DNA from: Phytohabitans suffuscus
GTDB taxonomy: Bacteria > Actinomycetota > Actinomycetes > Mycobacteriales > Micromonosporaceae
Assembly: GCF_011764565.1 (NCBI RefSeq)
Contig: NZ_AP022871.1
Coordinates: forward strand, 3,348,320 to 3,412,319
Reading direction: 5' to 3'
Length of the DNA stretch: 64,000 bases
Part shown: positions 8,617 through 16,188 of the stretch, in pieces
How the letters are laid out: every line of letters starts with the position of its first letter
Numbering within the stretch: position 1 is the stretch's first letter
Made by a program: the position numbers and the translations under genes
Notes under the pieces: model-generated
What the model was told of the DNA's origin: nothing
The model's input: only the letters and a program-made list of their open reading frames with translations
Database searches by the model: none

Positions 8617-8904
8617 TCACTCTGCGGATCGGCGGCGGCTCGCGCGCCCGCTGCCAGCGGTTCGTTTCGCCAGCACCCCGTCCGCCCTGGCTTGCGCCTC
8701 CCGAAGCCCTTGCAGCGCCTTCTCGAAGCCTGGTTCCCGACGGCGGAGTGCCTCAAGATGGTCTTGGACCATTGAGTGCAACAGCTCCTGCATGGACCGG
8801 CATCCCTCGAAGGGCTGTGCGAGCTGAAGCGCGGCGTAGACCTCAGAGGAGACGCGGACCAGCACGGACTCAGTGCGAGTATCGCCGGTCTCACCGGAAA
8901 CCAC
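8617..8904 (-). CDS. Small hypothetical protein, possible ribbon-helix-helix fold
   Basis: A 95-residue protein starting at a GTG with AAGGAGG nine bases upstream. The N-terminal half (TESVLVRVSSEVYAALQLA) looks like a ribbon-helix-helix strand and helix. It is followed by an amphipathic stretch (SMQELLHSMVQDHLEALRRR) and a basic, Ala-rich tail. It is transcribed away from the methyltransferase gene, so the 104-bp gap between them would hold both promoters. A role as regulator of the restriction cassette or of the element end is possible but unproven. Confidence 0.55.
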   Translation of the reverse strand: MVSGETGDTRTESVLVRVSSEVYAALQLAQPFEGCRSMQELLHSMVQDHLEALRRREPGFEKALQGLREAQARADGVLAKRTAGSGRASRRRSAE

Positions 8905-9008
8905 GGCTCTCGCCTCCTTCTGTGGAGGCGGCTCGTTAGCTACTTTGTATCAAAGTAACAGTGACCGCTCCCCTCTCATGATGGCGGAGGCTAGGACCAA
9001 GGTCGAGA

Positions 9009-10286
9009 GTGAGGACCCAGGTGACGGCTAGAGCCGGAGCTACGCCACCCCCGCGACCTGCCCCTGAGTCGGCGCTAGCGCCGACCCTGGTGTCGCTGTT
9101 TTCGGGCGCGGGCGGCATGGACGTTGGCCTTGAGCGCGCCGGGTGGCGCACCGTCGCCGCCACCGACATCAACGCGGACTGCATGGCAACGTTGGAGGCA
9201 AGTAAGGAAGCCGGCATTCCGCTCTGCAAGGCCGGTGACCGTACGTACCTGTCGGATGCATCGCTGCTCAAGGGGGATATCCGCGACCTCTCCGCGAAGG
9301 ATCTTCGGCCCAAGGGCGCGCCCAAGAGCTGGCGACCCGCTCTCCTCGCTGGCGGGCCGCCATGTCAGCCCTGGTCATCAGCGGGCCTGCAGAAGGGCCT
9401 AGAGGACGACCGGGGCCAACTGCTTCATCAGATGGTCAAGCTCACCGAGCAGTTGCGCCCCCACCTGGTGCTCTTCGAGAACGTCCGCGGCTTGGTTACA
9501 GCGATAGGGCCCAACGGCCGACCGGGCGGCATGATCGACCTAATCAAGAACGCCTTCGAGGATCTTGGCTACGCCACTACCTTCGCAACCCTCAACGCCG
9601 CGAACTTCGGTGCGGCCCAACGTCGCGTACGGCTCTACATGATGGCTACGGATCGCCACGGTCTGCCGAGCTTCCCGGAGCCGACTCACAGTCGTGTGGC
9701 TGGCGACGCGCTGTTCTCGGACCTCAAGCCGTGGGTGACCCTTCGAGAGGTGATCGAGAGCCTTCCTGCCCCAGATCCGGCGGACATCGTTCGTCCGTCC
9801 ACCGCTCTTCGTGAACAGGAACTTGCCGGCCTGACACCAGGCACGGGGCTGCGTACCGGCGGCAAGGTCGAGAACAACCGGCCCAGCGGCCACTGGGGAT
9901 ACCGGCAAGACGGGTTTCTCGCGGACCTGGGTCTACCGTCCCGCACCATTCGTGCCGCCGCGACGCCGGACTGGATCCGGCTTCCCGACGGCTGTCATCG
10001 CAGACTGACCTGGCGCGAATGCGCCGCCCTGCAAGGCTTTCCTTCCGAATGGAAATTCCAGGGCAAAGCGACCTCAAAGTTCCGTCAGATCGGAAATGCG
10101 GTACAAGCGGACATGATTGAGGTTCTTGGGCACGCGCTCATGGCCTCATGGACCAGAGGGCGGCAGCGAATCCGTCCCACCTCGGCGCTCCTTCCAGACG
10201 AGTTTCGGAAACGGATCGACTACACGGTGGCGGAGCATCGTACGAACGGGGAGCATCGCGTCCGCGTGCGTGCGTCCCTGACGTGA
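9009..10286 (+). CDS. DNA (cytosine-5) methyltransferase
   Basis: A 425-residue C5-methyltransferase carrying the ordered motifs: I (FSGAGGMDVGLERAGW from residue 31), IV with catalytic Cys119 (GGPPCQPWSSAG), VI (ENVRG), VIII (QRRVRLYMM), and X near the C-terminus (SKFRQIGNAVQADM). It transfers methyl from AdoMet to C5 of cytosine in a target sequence. The endonuclease and Vsr genes follow on the same strand, so this is the protective half of a type II restriction-modification cassette. The start is a GTG; a second GTG lies four codons later. The recognition sequence cannot be read directly. Confidence 0.93.
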   Translation: MRTQVTARAGATPPPRPAPESALAPTLVSLFSGAGGMDVGLERAGWRTVAATDINADCMATLEASKEAGIPLCKAGDRTYLSDASLLKGDIRDLSAKDLRPKGAPKSWRPALLAGGPPCQPWSSAGLQKGLEDDRGQLLHQMVKLTEQLRPHLVLFENVRGLVTAIGPNGRPGGMIDLIKNAFEDLGYATTFATLNAANFGAAQRRVRLYMMATDRHGLPSFPEPTHSRVAGDALFSDLKPWVTLREVIESLPAPDPADIVRPSTALREQELAGLTPGTGLRTGGKVENNRPSGHWGYRQDGFLADLGLPSRTIRAAATPDWIRLPDGCHRRLTWRECAALQGFPSEWKFQGKATSKFRQIGNAVQADMIEVLGHALMASWTRGRQRIRPTSALLPDEFRKRIDYTVAEHRTNGEHRVRVRASLT

Positions 10287-10316
10287 CCGAGGTCTTGCTC
10301 GGTAGGGTCAGCATCC

Positions 10317-11219
10317 ATGGCGATCGGTTTCACGCAACCGCTGAGGTGGACGCGCGAAGAGCTACTGTCCGGCCGAAACAAGGCTGAGGCGCTCTTCGTA
10401 GAAGAGCGTCGAGAGGAGGGCCCGAGGCGATTCGCTGCCGTCTGCGCCGATATTGAGCCGGTCGTGCGGGGCGCGCTCGACCTTACCAACAACCTACGCA
10501 ACCTTAGCGGCGAGACCGTTAAGTCCGATCCGACGCTGTTCCAAACACTCCGCTATTTCTGCGGACCTCCTATCTCGGAGGAAGACCTTTGGACGCTGGT
10601 TGGGGGACCGAAGTTCAAGAAGCTTCCCGATGACTGGGCCGACGAGACGGCGGCAGTGATCTCTCTCGTGTTGGATCCCGTCAGGTTTCCATGGGTGGAG
10701 TTGGACCGCGACCCGACCGAGATTGAACGCGAGAAGGCCGTTCTCTCCACTACCGTCTTGCTCGCGTCCCGACTGATCGGCACCAGGAGACGCGGAAGCG
10801 CGTCACTAAGACAAGAGGCGGCTGTGGGCAAGATCCTACATGACGCTGGTTATGACTTCGACGCGACTCGGGCAGCTATCACAGTTCTCGACTCACTTCC
10901 GCGTGGCCATTACAGCAAAGAAAGAAAAGTCGCAGAAGCAAAGTGCGACGTCCCGGTCAGACTGCGGGATGGCCGCCTTCTCGCTGTTGAGTGCAAGGTC
11001 TCAAACGGCCCGAAGAATGGCTGGAAACGCGTCGTTCGCGAGGTAGGAGGAAAGGCCGAAATCTGGCGCCAGGTGTTCGGCAAGCAGGTCATCACAGCAG
11101 TCGTGCTCGCCGGCGTCTTCGACCTTTCATGCCTTGAACAGGCACAACGAGGACATGTGATGATCCTGTGGGAGCACGATCTGACACCATTGATCGAGTT
11201 CGTAAATAGGGCCGAGTGA
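10317..11219 (+). CDS. Type II restriction endonuclease, XamI-like (PD-(D/E)xK)
   Basis: A 300-residue protein beginning 30 bp after the methyltransferase. The N-terminus (LRWTREELLSGRNKAEALFV, then EERREEGP) resembles the XamI restriction endonuclease family as I remember it. A PD-(D/E)xK active site is visible: D211 in AKCDVPVRLRDGR, then E225-C-K227 in LLAVECKVSNG. If truly XamI-like the target would be GTCGAC; that is a family-level inference. The position between a C5-methyltransferase and Vsr supports a restriction role. Codon use is less GC-rich at third positions than the flanking chromosome, which fits recent acquisition. Confidence 0.75.
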   Translation: MAIGFTQPLRWTREELLSGRNKAEALFVEERREEGPRRFAAVCADIEPVVRGALDLTNNLRNLSGETVKSDPTLFQTLRYFCGPPISEEDLWTLVGGPKFKKLPDDWADETAAVISLVLDPVRFPWVELDRDPTEIEREKAVLSTTVLLASRLIGTRRRGSASLRQEAAVGKILHDAGYDFDATRAAITVLDSLPRGHYSKERKVAEAKCDVPVRLRDGRLLAVECKVSNGPKNGWKRVVREVGGKAEIWRQVFGKQVITAVVLAGVFDLSCLEQAQRGHVMILWEHDLTPLIEFVNRAE

Positions 11220-11298
11220 TTGCGCTACCGACGATGCTGATCTGTTCATCACCTGCCACCGATGGCGGATCCGGCCCGGTCCTAGGTAGGCTGAGGGA

Positions 11299-11754
11299 GT
11301 GTCTGCGGGAGAGTCGCCATCCCCTATGTCGTGGGCATCGTCGGCGCGCGTTCGCGCCAGCATGCTGGGCAACAGGTCCCGCGATACGGCGCCTGAGCTT
11401 GCCGTGAGGTCTGCCGTTCATGCGCTCGGGCTGCGGTATCGCGTCTGCGCTAGGCCTTTGCCTCACCTGCGGCGGACAGCGGACCTGGTCTTCACCCGCG
11501 CGAGGGTGGCCGTTTTCGTCGATGGCTGCTTCTGGCACGGCTGCCCAACGCATCACACACCCGCGGTCAGCAACGCCGCCTATTGGGCCGCCAAGGTCGC
11601 CAACAACTGTCGCCGCGATAGAGACACCGACCAGCGTTTGGCAGATGCCGGCTGGCAGGTCGTCCGTGTTTGGGAGCACGAAGATGCGCACTCGGCCGCG
11701 CGTCGCATCGCCGAAACTGTCAGAGACGTGCGCAGCCCGGCTGGCGGCACCTAG
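11299..11754 (+). CDS. vsr: Very short patch repair endonuclease Vsr
   Basis: A 151-residue mismatch endonuclease starting at GTG. Family motifs are clear: NRSRDTAPELAVRSAVHALG, LRYRVCARPLPHLRRTADLV, the metal site in VAVFVDGCFWHGCP, and WQVVRVWEHE near the C-terminus. Vsr nicks next to T:G mismatches left when 5-methylcytosine deaminates, countering the mutagenic effect of the neighbouring methyltransferase. It is encoded on the same strand, third in the cassette. Confidence 0.92.
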   Translation: MSAGESPSPMSWASSARVRASMLGNRSRDTAPELAVRSAVHALGLRYRVCARPLPHLRRTADLVFTRARVAVFVDGCFWHGCPTHHTPAVSNAAYWAAKVANNCRRDRDTDQRLADAGWQVVRVWEHEDAHSAARRIAETVRDVRSPAGGT

Positions 11755-11785
11755 CCCGGTTCGCTGCCGGGGCCTGCTATCCCAC

Positions 11786-11980
11786 CTATTCAGGCGGACT
11801 TTCAAGTAGAAAGAGACTGGGCGGCACCACGTCCATCTGAACCTCGACCATCCCATCACCTCGTGGCGCCATGGTGCGTGCATCTATAAGTTCACCAAAC
11901 ACCAGAGCCAACCGCTCATCGATTCTCTGAGCGTAACGGACTTGGAGTAAGCCAGCAGGGATCCTAAGAACTATTGACAT
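11786..11980 (-). CDS. Small hypothetical protein coupled to the XRE gene
   Basis: A 64-residue reading frame whose ATG lies inside the last codons of the upstream XRE gene (17-bp overlap). GAGG sits about six bases upstream, so it looks translationally coupled. The sequence is amphipathic with an acidic C-terminal half (ERLALVFGELIDARTM, then VEVQMDVVPPSLFLLESPPE). I recognise no family. The XRE-plus-small-protein layout is reminiscent of regulator/partner or toxin-antitoxin pairs, but nothing in the sequence proves that. Confidence 0.45.
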   Translation of the reverse strand: MSIVLRIPAGLLQVRYAQRIDERLALVFGELIDARTMAPRGDGMVEVQMDVVPPSLFLLESPPE

Positions 11981-12401
11981 AATGAGCCTCGACCGGATGC
12001 GTCGCCGCTGTTGCACCTTGAGCAACCCAGCTAATCGAACCGCCTTCGTCCATCTGATCGCTTTCGCACGGACTAAACCTCCGGCAACTTCGACAGAAGC
12101 CAAACCCGCTGTCGATGTGACGCTGACCGCTAGCGAGGTTGCGTCGCGCACGCCGTGTCTCGGTGGCTGCTCTCTCCAAGACATCCAGCGGTACGTTCAG
12201 CGCCACCGAAAGCGGCCTCAGTGAGGCAGGTGTCGGGATGCGGATCTCGCGTTCGTAGCGTGAGACTTCATGCCTCGTTACGGTGGCGCGTCCAGAGATA
12301 GCACAGACCTGGTTAGCGAGCCATAGTTGACTTCGTGCCAACTCCTGCCTGCGTTGAGCAATGAGCATACCGACTGAGAACAGATCGCCAACTCGCTCCA
12401 C
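11964..12401 (-). CDS. XRE-family helix-turn-helix protein
   Basis: About 145 residues from a GTG with GGGAG upstream; a longer frame to 12542 adds a segment that looks non-coding. The helix-turn-helix reads MLIAQRRQELARSQLWLANQ, then ATVTRHEVSRYEREIRIPTP and LRPLSVALNVPLDVLERAA, a classical Cro/C1-type repressor domain at residues 12-80. The C-terminal part is unusual: it contains FCRSCRRFSPC, which could bind a metal. It lies convergent to vsr and may control the restriction cassette or the small gene that overlaps its end. Confidence 0.7.
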   Translation of the reverse strand: MERVGDLFSVGMLIAQRRQELARSQLWLANQVCAISGRATVTRHEVSRYEREIRIPTPASLRPLSVALNVPLDVLERAATETRRARRNLASGQRHIDSGFGFCRSCRRFSPCESDQMDEGGSISWVAQGATAATHPVEAHYVNSS

Positions 12402-12953
12402 CTTCGTCTCCCAAGAACCTCGACTCAAAGAGGCGGCCCGTGCCGACCCGGGCCACTCTCGCTTGAGCCTTTCCGCTGAACAGCCGCCAATACGTTGTTG
12501 GGGATTGCGTCGAAGTTCCTTCCTGACTTGCCGGTTCGGCATGCGGCGAGTTTGACCGGCGATACCTAGCCCCTCGCACGGGTTCGGCTCGCCTTTGACT
12601 GATGGTTAGACCGGAAAGCCATGACGGTTCCCGCTTCCAACCCTGACCGGCGGCAAACCGACGACGCGATTCGCAGACGCGTTCGGTCGACACCTCCCGC
12701 CGCCATCACCTCCAGATTGGCGATTGTCTCCAGGATGCCAATCGGGTGGCGCACGCCAATCCTTGCTTGACTCCATCTGGCAATGCAACGGCTGGGAATA
12801 CGAATGAACCGAACATCTGACCGTGACTACGGAGCGGTGTCCCCGGACGTCGAGACTGAAACGGTTGCGCTTGCGTCGCGCAGACTCCCCACGGCGGATA
12901 GTCGTGTCGACCAAGTCGGACGGGAGGAGTAGTAGGACGCGACTGCCGAGAAC
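12402..12953. other. Gene-poor spacer of about 550 bp inside the element
   Basis: I see no convincing gene on either strand. Open frames here have random-looking composition and no credible ribosome binding sites. It contains scattered GCCAAT/ATTGGC words, including inverted arms GATTGGCG at 12715-12722 and CGCCAATC at 12754-12761. It may be a decayed gene or a junction between cargo segments. Confidence 0.4.
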
Positions 12954-13139
12954 CTAGGCCAGGTCGCGGGCCTTGAGTGCGGCGACGAAGTGCCACCACT
13001 GTTCTACGCCGAAGACGAGGACAGGCCCTGTCGCGTCCTTGCTGTCGCGAACGGCTACCCCGGCCGGTACGTCGGCGATCTCCACGCAGTCCTGCCCGCT
13101 TCCGCTTCGCGACGACTTGCGCCAGGTCCTGTCGCTCAT
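12954..13139 (-). CDS. DUF397 domain protein
   Basis: A 61-residue DUF397 protein: WRKSSRSGSGQDCVEIADV, then VAVRDSKDATGPVLVFGVEQ and WWHFVAALK. Its ATG overlaps the stop of the XRE-DUF5753 gene (ATGA), the standard coupled pair in actinomycetes. In such pairs the small protein is thought to modulate the partner regulator. The downstream end abuts the gene-poor spacer. Confidence 0.88.
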   Translation of the reverse strand: MSDRTWRKSSRSGSGQDCVEIADVPAGVAVRDSKDATGPVLVFGVEQWWHFVAALKARDLA

Positions 13140-14011
13140 CGGGACTCCCAATCCTCCGCGGCTGCCGCGATCATCACACGCGACTCCGCCTCGCTCAAGG
13201 CGAGGTTGGCGACGCTCGCCCAGATGGCTTCGTACGCCTCGATCTCTGCGGGTCGGTCGTGGTAGAGCGCTCCTGTGGCGCCCTCGATGTACACGGTCGA
13301 CGGCTCAGGGTGCGGAGTGCTCTGCGGGTAGTCAAGGATGGCGAAGCTTCCCACGACTGAACCTCTGTGCAGCCCTGCATCGAAGGGGAGGATCCGAACG
13401 CTCACGTTGAACCGCTCCCCTGCGACGACCATGTGCCGGAGCTGCTCAGCCATAACCGCCCGGTCGGGCACGGGCCGCCGCAAGACACTCTCCGACAGGA
13501 TCACGTCGAGCGTCGGGGCGGGCGGCAACGCTCGCGAGAGCAACGCCTGCCGTTCCAGCTTGACCGCCACCCGCTTGTACCGGTCGTCCGCGTCCATTCC
13601 GGGGTGGTCAAGGCCAATCACCTCGTACATGTACGCCCTCGTCTGGAGCAGGCCAGGGACGAGGGCCGTTCCGTACTGGCGGAGGCGTGACGCAGCCGCC
13701 TCCAGACCGACGAACAGCGAGAACCAGTCGGGAACAGCGTCGCCGTAGCTGTGCCACCAGCCGCGGGCCTTCGTCTCCCTCGCAAGCGCCTGAAGCGCGT
13801 CTGACAGCTCCTCGTTCACGCCGTACAGCCGGCATGCCGAGTCGACGTCGGATGCGCGTACGGCGACCTGGCCGGTTTCGACCCTCCACAGCCTCGGCGT
13901 CGACCAGTCGAGCGCCGCAGCGGCGGCCCTGACCGTGATGTCGGCGCGCTCGCGCGCCTCCTTCAGGTACCGCCCGAGCTGCCTCCGCGGAACGGTCGAC
14001 CCCTGCTCCAT
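13136..14011 (-). CDS. XRE-family regulator with DUF5753 domain
   Basis: A 291-residue protein. Residues 10-65 form a helix-turn-helix (LGRYLKEARERADITVRAAA, WSTPRLWRVETGQV). Residues from about 95 to the C-terminus match DUF5753 (SLFVGLEAAASRLRQYGTAL, VPGLLQTRAYM, ILSESVLRRPV, VSVRILPFDAGLH). These are cytoplasmic DNA-binding regulators paired with DUF397 proteins, which is exactly what follows here. Whether it controls element genes or host genes cannot be told. Confidence 0.9.
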   Translation of the reverse strand: MEQGSTVPRRQLGRYLKEARERADITVRAAAAALDWSTPRLWRVETGQVAVRASDVDSACRLYGVNEELSDALQALARETKARGWWHSYGDAVPDWFSLFVGLEAAASRLRQYGTALVPGLLQTRAYMYEVIGLDHPGMDADDRYKRVAVKLERQALLSRALPPAPTLDVILSESVLRRPVPDRAVMAEQLRHMVVAGERFNVSVRILPFDAGLHRGSVVGSFAILDYPQSTPHPEPSTVYIEGATGALYHDRPAEIEAYEAIWASVANLALSEAESRVMIAAAAEDWESR

Positions 14012-14020
14012 TGCGCCCTC

Positions 14021-14430
14021 CTACTGACGGCCTTCGAGGGCGGCCCGCACGCTGGGCCATTCCTCGCGAATCACGGTGTAGTAGATGGAGTGCCGGAGGA
14101 CTCCGTCACGGAGAATGCGATGGTTCCGGAACACGCCCTCCTGAGTCGCGCCCAGGCCGATGATGGCGCGCTGCGAGCGGACGTTGCGACTGTCGGTCTT
14201 GAAGGCCACTCGGACAGCGTCGAGCGAGTCGAAAGCGTGGCGCATCAGCAGATACGCAGCCTCCCGCGCGACACCCTTTCGCCAATACTGCGGCGCGATC
14301 CAGGCCCAACCAATCTCCAGGCCGTAGTGCGCCGGCTGGATGTCGATGTAGCTCACAGTTCCGATCGCGCGCTGCTCCTTCGCCTCGACAACCGCGAAAG
14401 GGAGGCGCATACCGCGCTCTTGCTCGTCAA
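14021..14430 (-). pseudogene. GNAT acetyltransferase, 5'-truncated remnant
   Basis: The C-terminal two-thirds of a RimJ/RimL-type acetyltransferase. Recognisable pieces are MRLPFAVVEAKEQRAIGTVS, the acetyl-CoA region WIAPQYWRKGVAREAAYLLM, and RSQRAIIGLGATQEGVFRNH, a signature of this subfamily. The expected first 60 or so residues are missing. Going upstream, family similarity stops at about 14,430, exactly where the oppositely oriented FtsK gene begins without its own 5' end. The frame continues far into that gene antisense, which is not meaningful. Confidence 0.75.
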
Positions 14431-14434
14431 GAGC

Positions 14435-15475
14435 ATGGGCAAGACGTTCGCGCTGCGAGAGGTGCTGCTCATCGCCGCGCTGGATCCGCGCGCCGCGATC
14501 CACGCCTATGACCTCAAGGGCACCGGTGACCTGTCCGCCCTCGGCGAGCTGGCCCACCGGTACCGCTCCGGTGAGGATGACGAGGACATCGAGTACGCGA
14601 TAGCTGCCCTGCGCGAGCTGCGTGAGGAACTGCGCCGACGCGCGAAGGTGATCCGCGGCCTTCCGCGTGACGTGTGCCCGGAAAACAAGGTCACGCCAGA
14701 GCTGGCCAGCAAGAAGAGCCTCGGCCTGCACCCGATCGTGATCGGCGTGGACGAGTGCCAGGTGTGGTTTGAGCACCCGGTGTACGGCGACGAATTCGAG
14801 GCTATCTGCACCGACCTGGTCAAGCGCGGTCCGGCGCTCGGCATGGTGCTGTGCCTTGCCACCCAGCGTCCGGACGCCAAGAGCCTGCCGACCGGCATCT
14901 CCGCGAACGCGTCGACCCGTTTCTGCCTCAAGGTCATGGGCCAGACGGAGAACGACATGGTGCTCGGGACCAGCAAGTACAAGCAGGGCATCCGCGCGAC
15001 CATGTTCGCCTGGGCCGACAAGGGCATCGGCTACTTCGTCGGCGAAGGCGCCGACGCGCGGATTGTGTCCACTGTGTACATCGACGCTCCGGCCGCCGAC
15101 GTCATCGCCCAGCGAGCACGCGCGGCGCGGGTCGCCGCGGGCACGCTGACCGGTCACGCCCTGGGCGAGGCGCCCGACTCCAGCGCCACCGTGACGGCGA
15201 ACCTCCTGGAGGACATCGCCGCCGTAGTCGGCCCGAACGAGGAGCGGGTGTGGTCCGAGACCGTCGCCGTACGCCTCGCAGAGCTGCGACCCGAGGTCTA
15301 CGGCGGATGGAACGCGAAGAGCGTCGCCGCCGCCCTGGAGCCGTACGGCATCGACACCAGCCAGGTATGGGGCACCGATCCGACCACCGGCAAGGGCGCC
15401 AACCGCAAGGGCATCAGGCGTGTCGACGTGGCCGAGAGGATCGCGCACCGTAACCGTCGCCGAGAAGCGAGCTAG
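14435..15475 (+). pseudogene. FtsK/SpoIIIE-type DNA translocase (TraB-like), 5'-truncated
   Basis: About 346 residues of an AICE conjugation translocase. Conserved parts are AALDPRAAIHAYDLKGTGDL, CPENKVTPELASKKSLGLHP followed by Walker B VIGVDECQ, LATQRPDAKSLPTGISANAS, and NDMVLGTSKYKQGIRAT. The helix-turn-helix-like C-terminal tail is present. The protein starts at SMGKTFALRE, so the N-terminal membrane part and the first half of Walker A are gone. Such proteins pump double-stranded DNA between mycelia. Without the membrane domain and full P-loop this copy is probably inactive, though the remaining frame is clean. Confidence 0.8.
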
Positions 15476-15484
15476 CCGCCGGAC

Positions 15485-15577
15485 GGTCGCTAGGTCTAGC
15501 GGCGCCCCTCGCTAGACCTAGCGACCCCGCTAGCGACCAATCCAACACCTGATCAGGCACCTATGCACCTAGCGTGC
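15485..15577. promoter_or_regulatory. CTAG-rich inverted repeats downstream of ftsK (possible terminator or clt/origin)
   Basis: GGTCGCTAGGTCTAGCG at 15485-15501 and CGCTAGACCTAGCGACC at 15510-15526 are perfect 17-bp arms around an 8-base loop. A further GCTAGCGACC (15529-15538) and CCTAGCG (near 15570) repeat the same word. Six CTAG tetramers fall in about 90 bp, a tetramer that is usually rare in GC-rich genomes. It could terminate the ftsK transcript, or be a recognition array for TraB or the replication protein. Confidence 0.5.
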
Positions 15578-15617
15578 CTTCTCCTCACGCACCCAAAACA
15601 GCCCTTGGAGGCCATCC

Positions 15618-15869
15618 GTGGACCCCCTCGCCGCCCTCGCTAGCCTGTCGTGCCTCGCCCCTCTGGTCGTCACCTTTGGTTACGTCATCGCGTGCGCCGC
15701 TTTCCCGTTCGGAAACTGCCGCAAGTGCGCCGGTACAGGGAAGAGGCGCTCAAGGTTCGGCCGCTCGCTCCGTTGGTGCCGGCGCTGCGACGGGACCGGT
15801 CGCCGCGTACGCATCGGCCGCCGCCTGTACGAGCTCCTCCGCGCCGAGCACGAGCGAGGCACCCGATGA
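15618..15869 (+). CDS. Small membrane protein with CxxCxGxG-type metal motif
   Basis: An 83-residue protein from a GTG with GGAGG five bases upstream. One N-terminal transmembrane helix (LASLSCLAPLVVTFGYVIAC) is followed by two CxxC(x)GTG units (CRKCAGTGKRR and CRRCDGTGRR) like half of a DnaJ zinc domain, and an Arg-rich tail. Similar small proteins are common between the transfer and replication genes of AICEs. The role is unknown. It overlaps the next gene by ATGA. Confidence 0.75.
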   Translation: MDPLAALASLSCLAPLVVTFGYVIACAAFPFGNCRKCAGTGKRRSRFGRSLRWCRRCDGTGRRVRIGRRLYELLRAEHERGTR

Positions 15870-16156
15870 CCGAGCACACCGGATGGTGCGAACGCGGCCA
15901 TCACTGCGGCGCGGCAGAGCACCGCGGCGCACCGATCGTCGTCGACGTACCCGCCCACGGCCGCGCCACCCTCGTGCGCGTCCGCACGGACGACGGCCAG
16001 GAGCACGCGGAGATCTGCCTCCGTATCGCTCTCAGCACGCAGGAGCAGAGCGCGCGGCGCCAGTTGCACCGGCTCCTGTCCGACCTCCGCATCCTCGTCA
16101 TCCGCGCAGCGACCGCTCACCACCCCCGACCACGCCGGCGCGGTCCCGCCGCCTAA
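15866..16156 (+). CDS. Hypothetical protein of AICE replication region
   Basis: A 96-residue protein whose ATG overlaps the previous stop. It opens with HTGWCERGHHCGAAEHRGAP, a Cys/His-rich stretch, then a strand region (ATLVRVRTDDGQEHAEICLR) and a helical, Arg-rich C-terminus. The layout resembles small conserved proteins of actinomycete elements that are often found just before the replication initiator. No function can be assigned. Confidence 0.7.
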   Translation: MTEHTGWCERGHHCGAAEHRGAPIVVDVPAHGRATLVRVRTDDGQEHAEICLRIALSTQEQSARRQLHRLLSDLRILVIRAATAHHPRPRRRGPAA

Positions 16157-16188
16157 CCCGCTCGACCTCTACGAAAGGAGACCTTCAC

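Noticed and set aside
12606..12914. 102-residue minus-strand frame in the element spacer
   Set aside because: No ribosome binding site, random composition, no family resemblance.
14021..15448. One 475-residue minus-strand protein
   Set aside because: Only the C-terminal 130 residues look like a protein family (GNAT). The rest is antisense to the clearly real FtsK gene.
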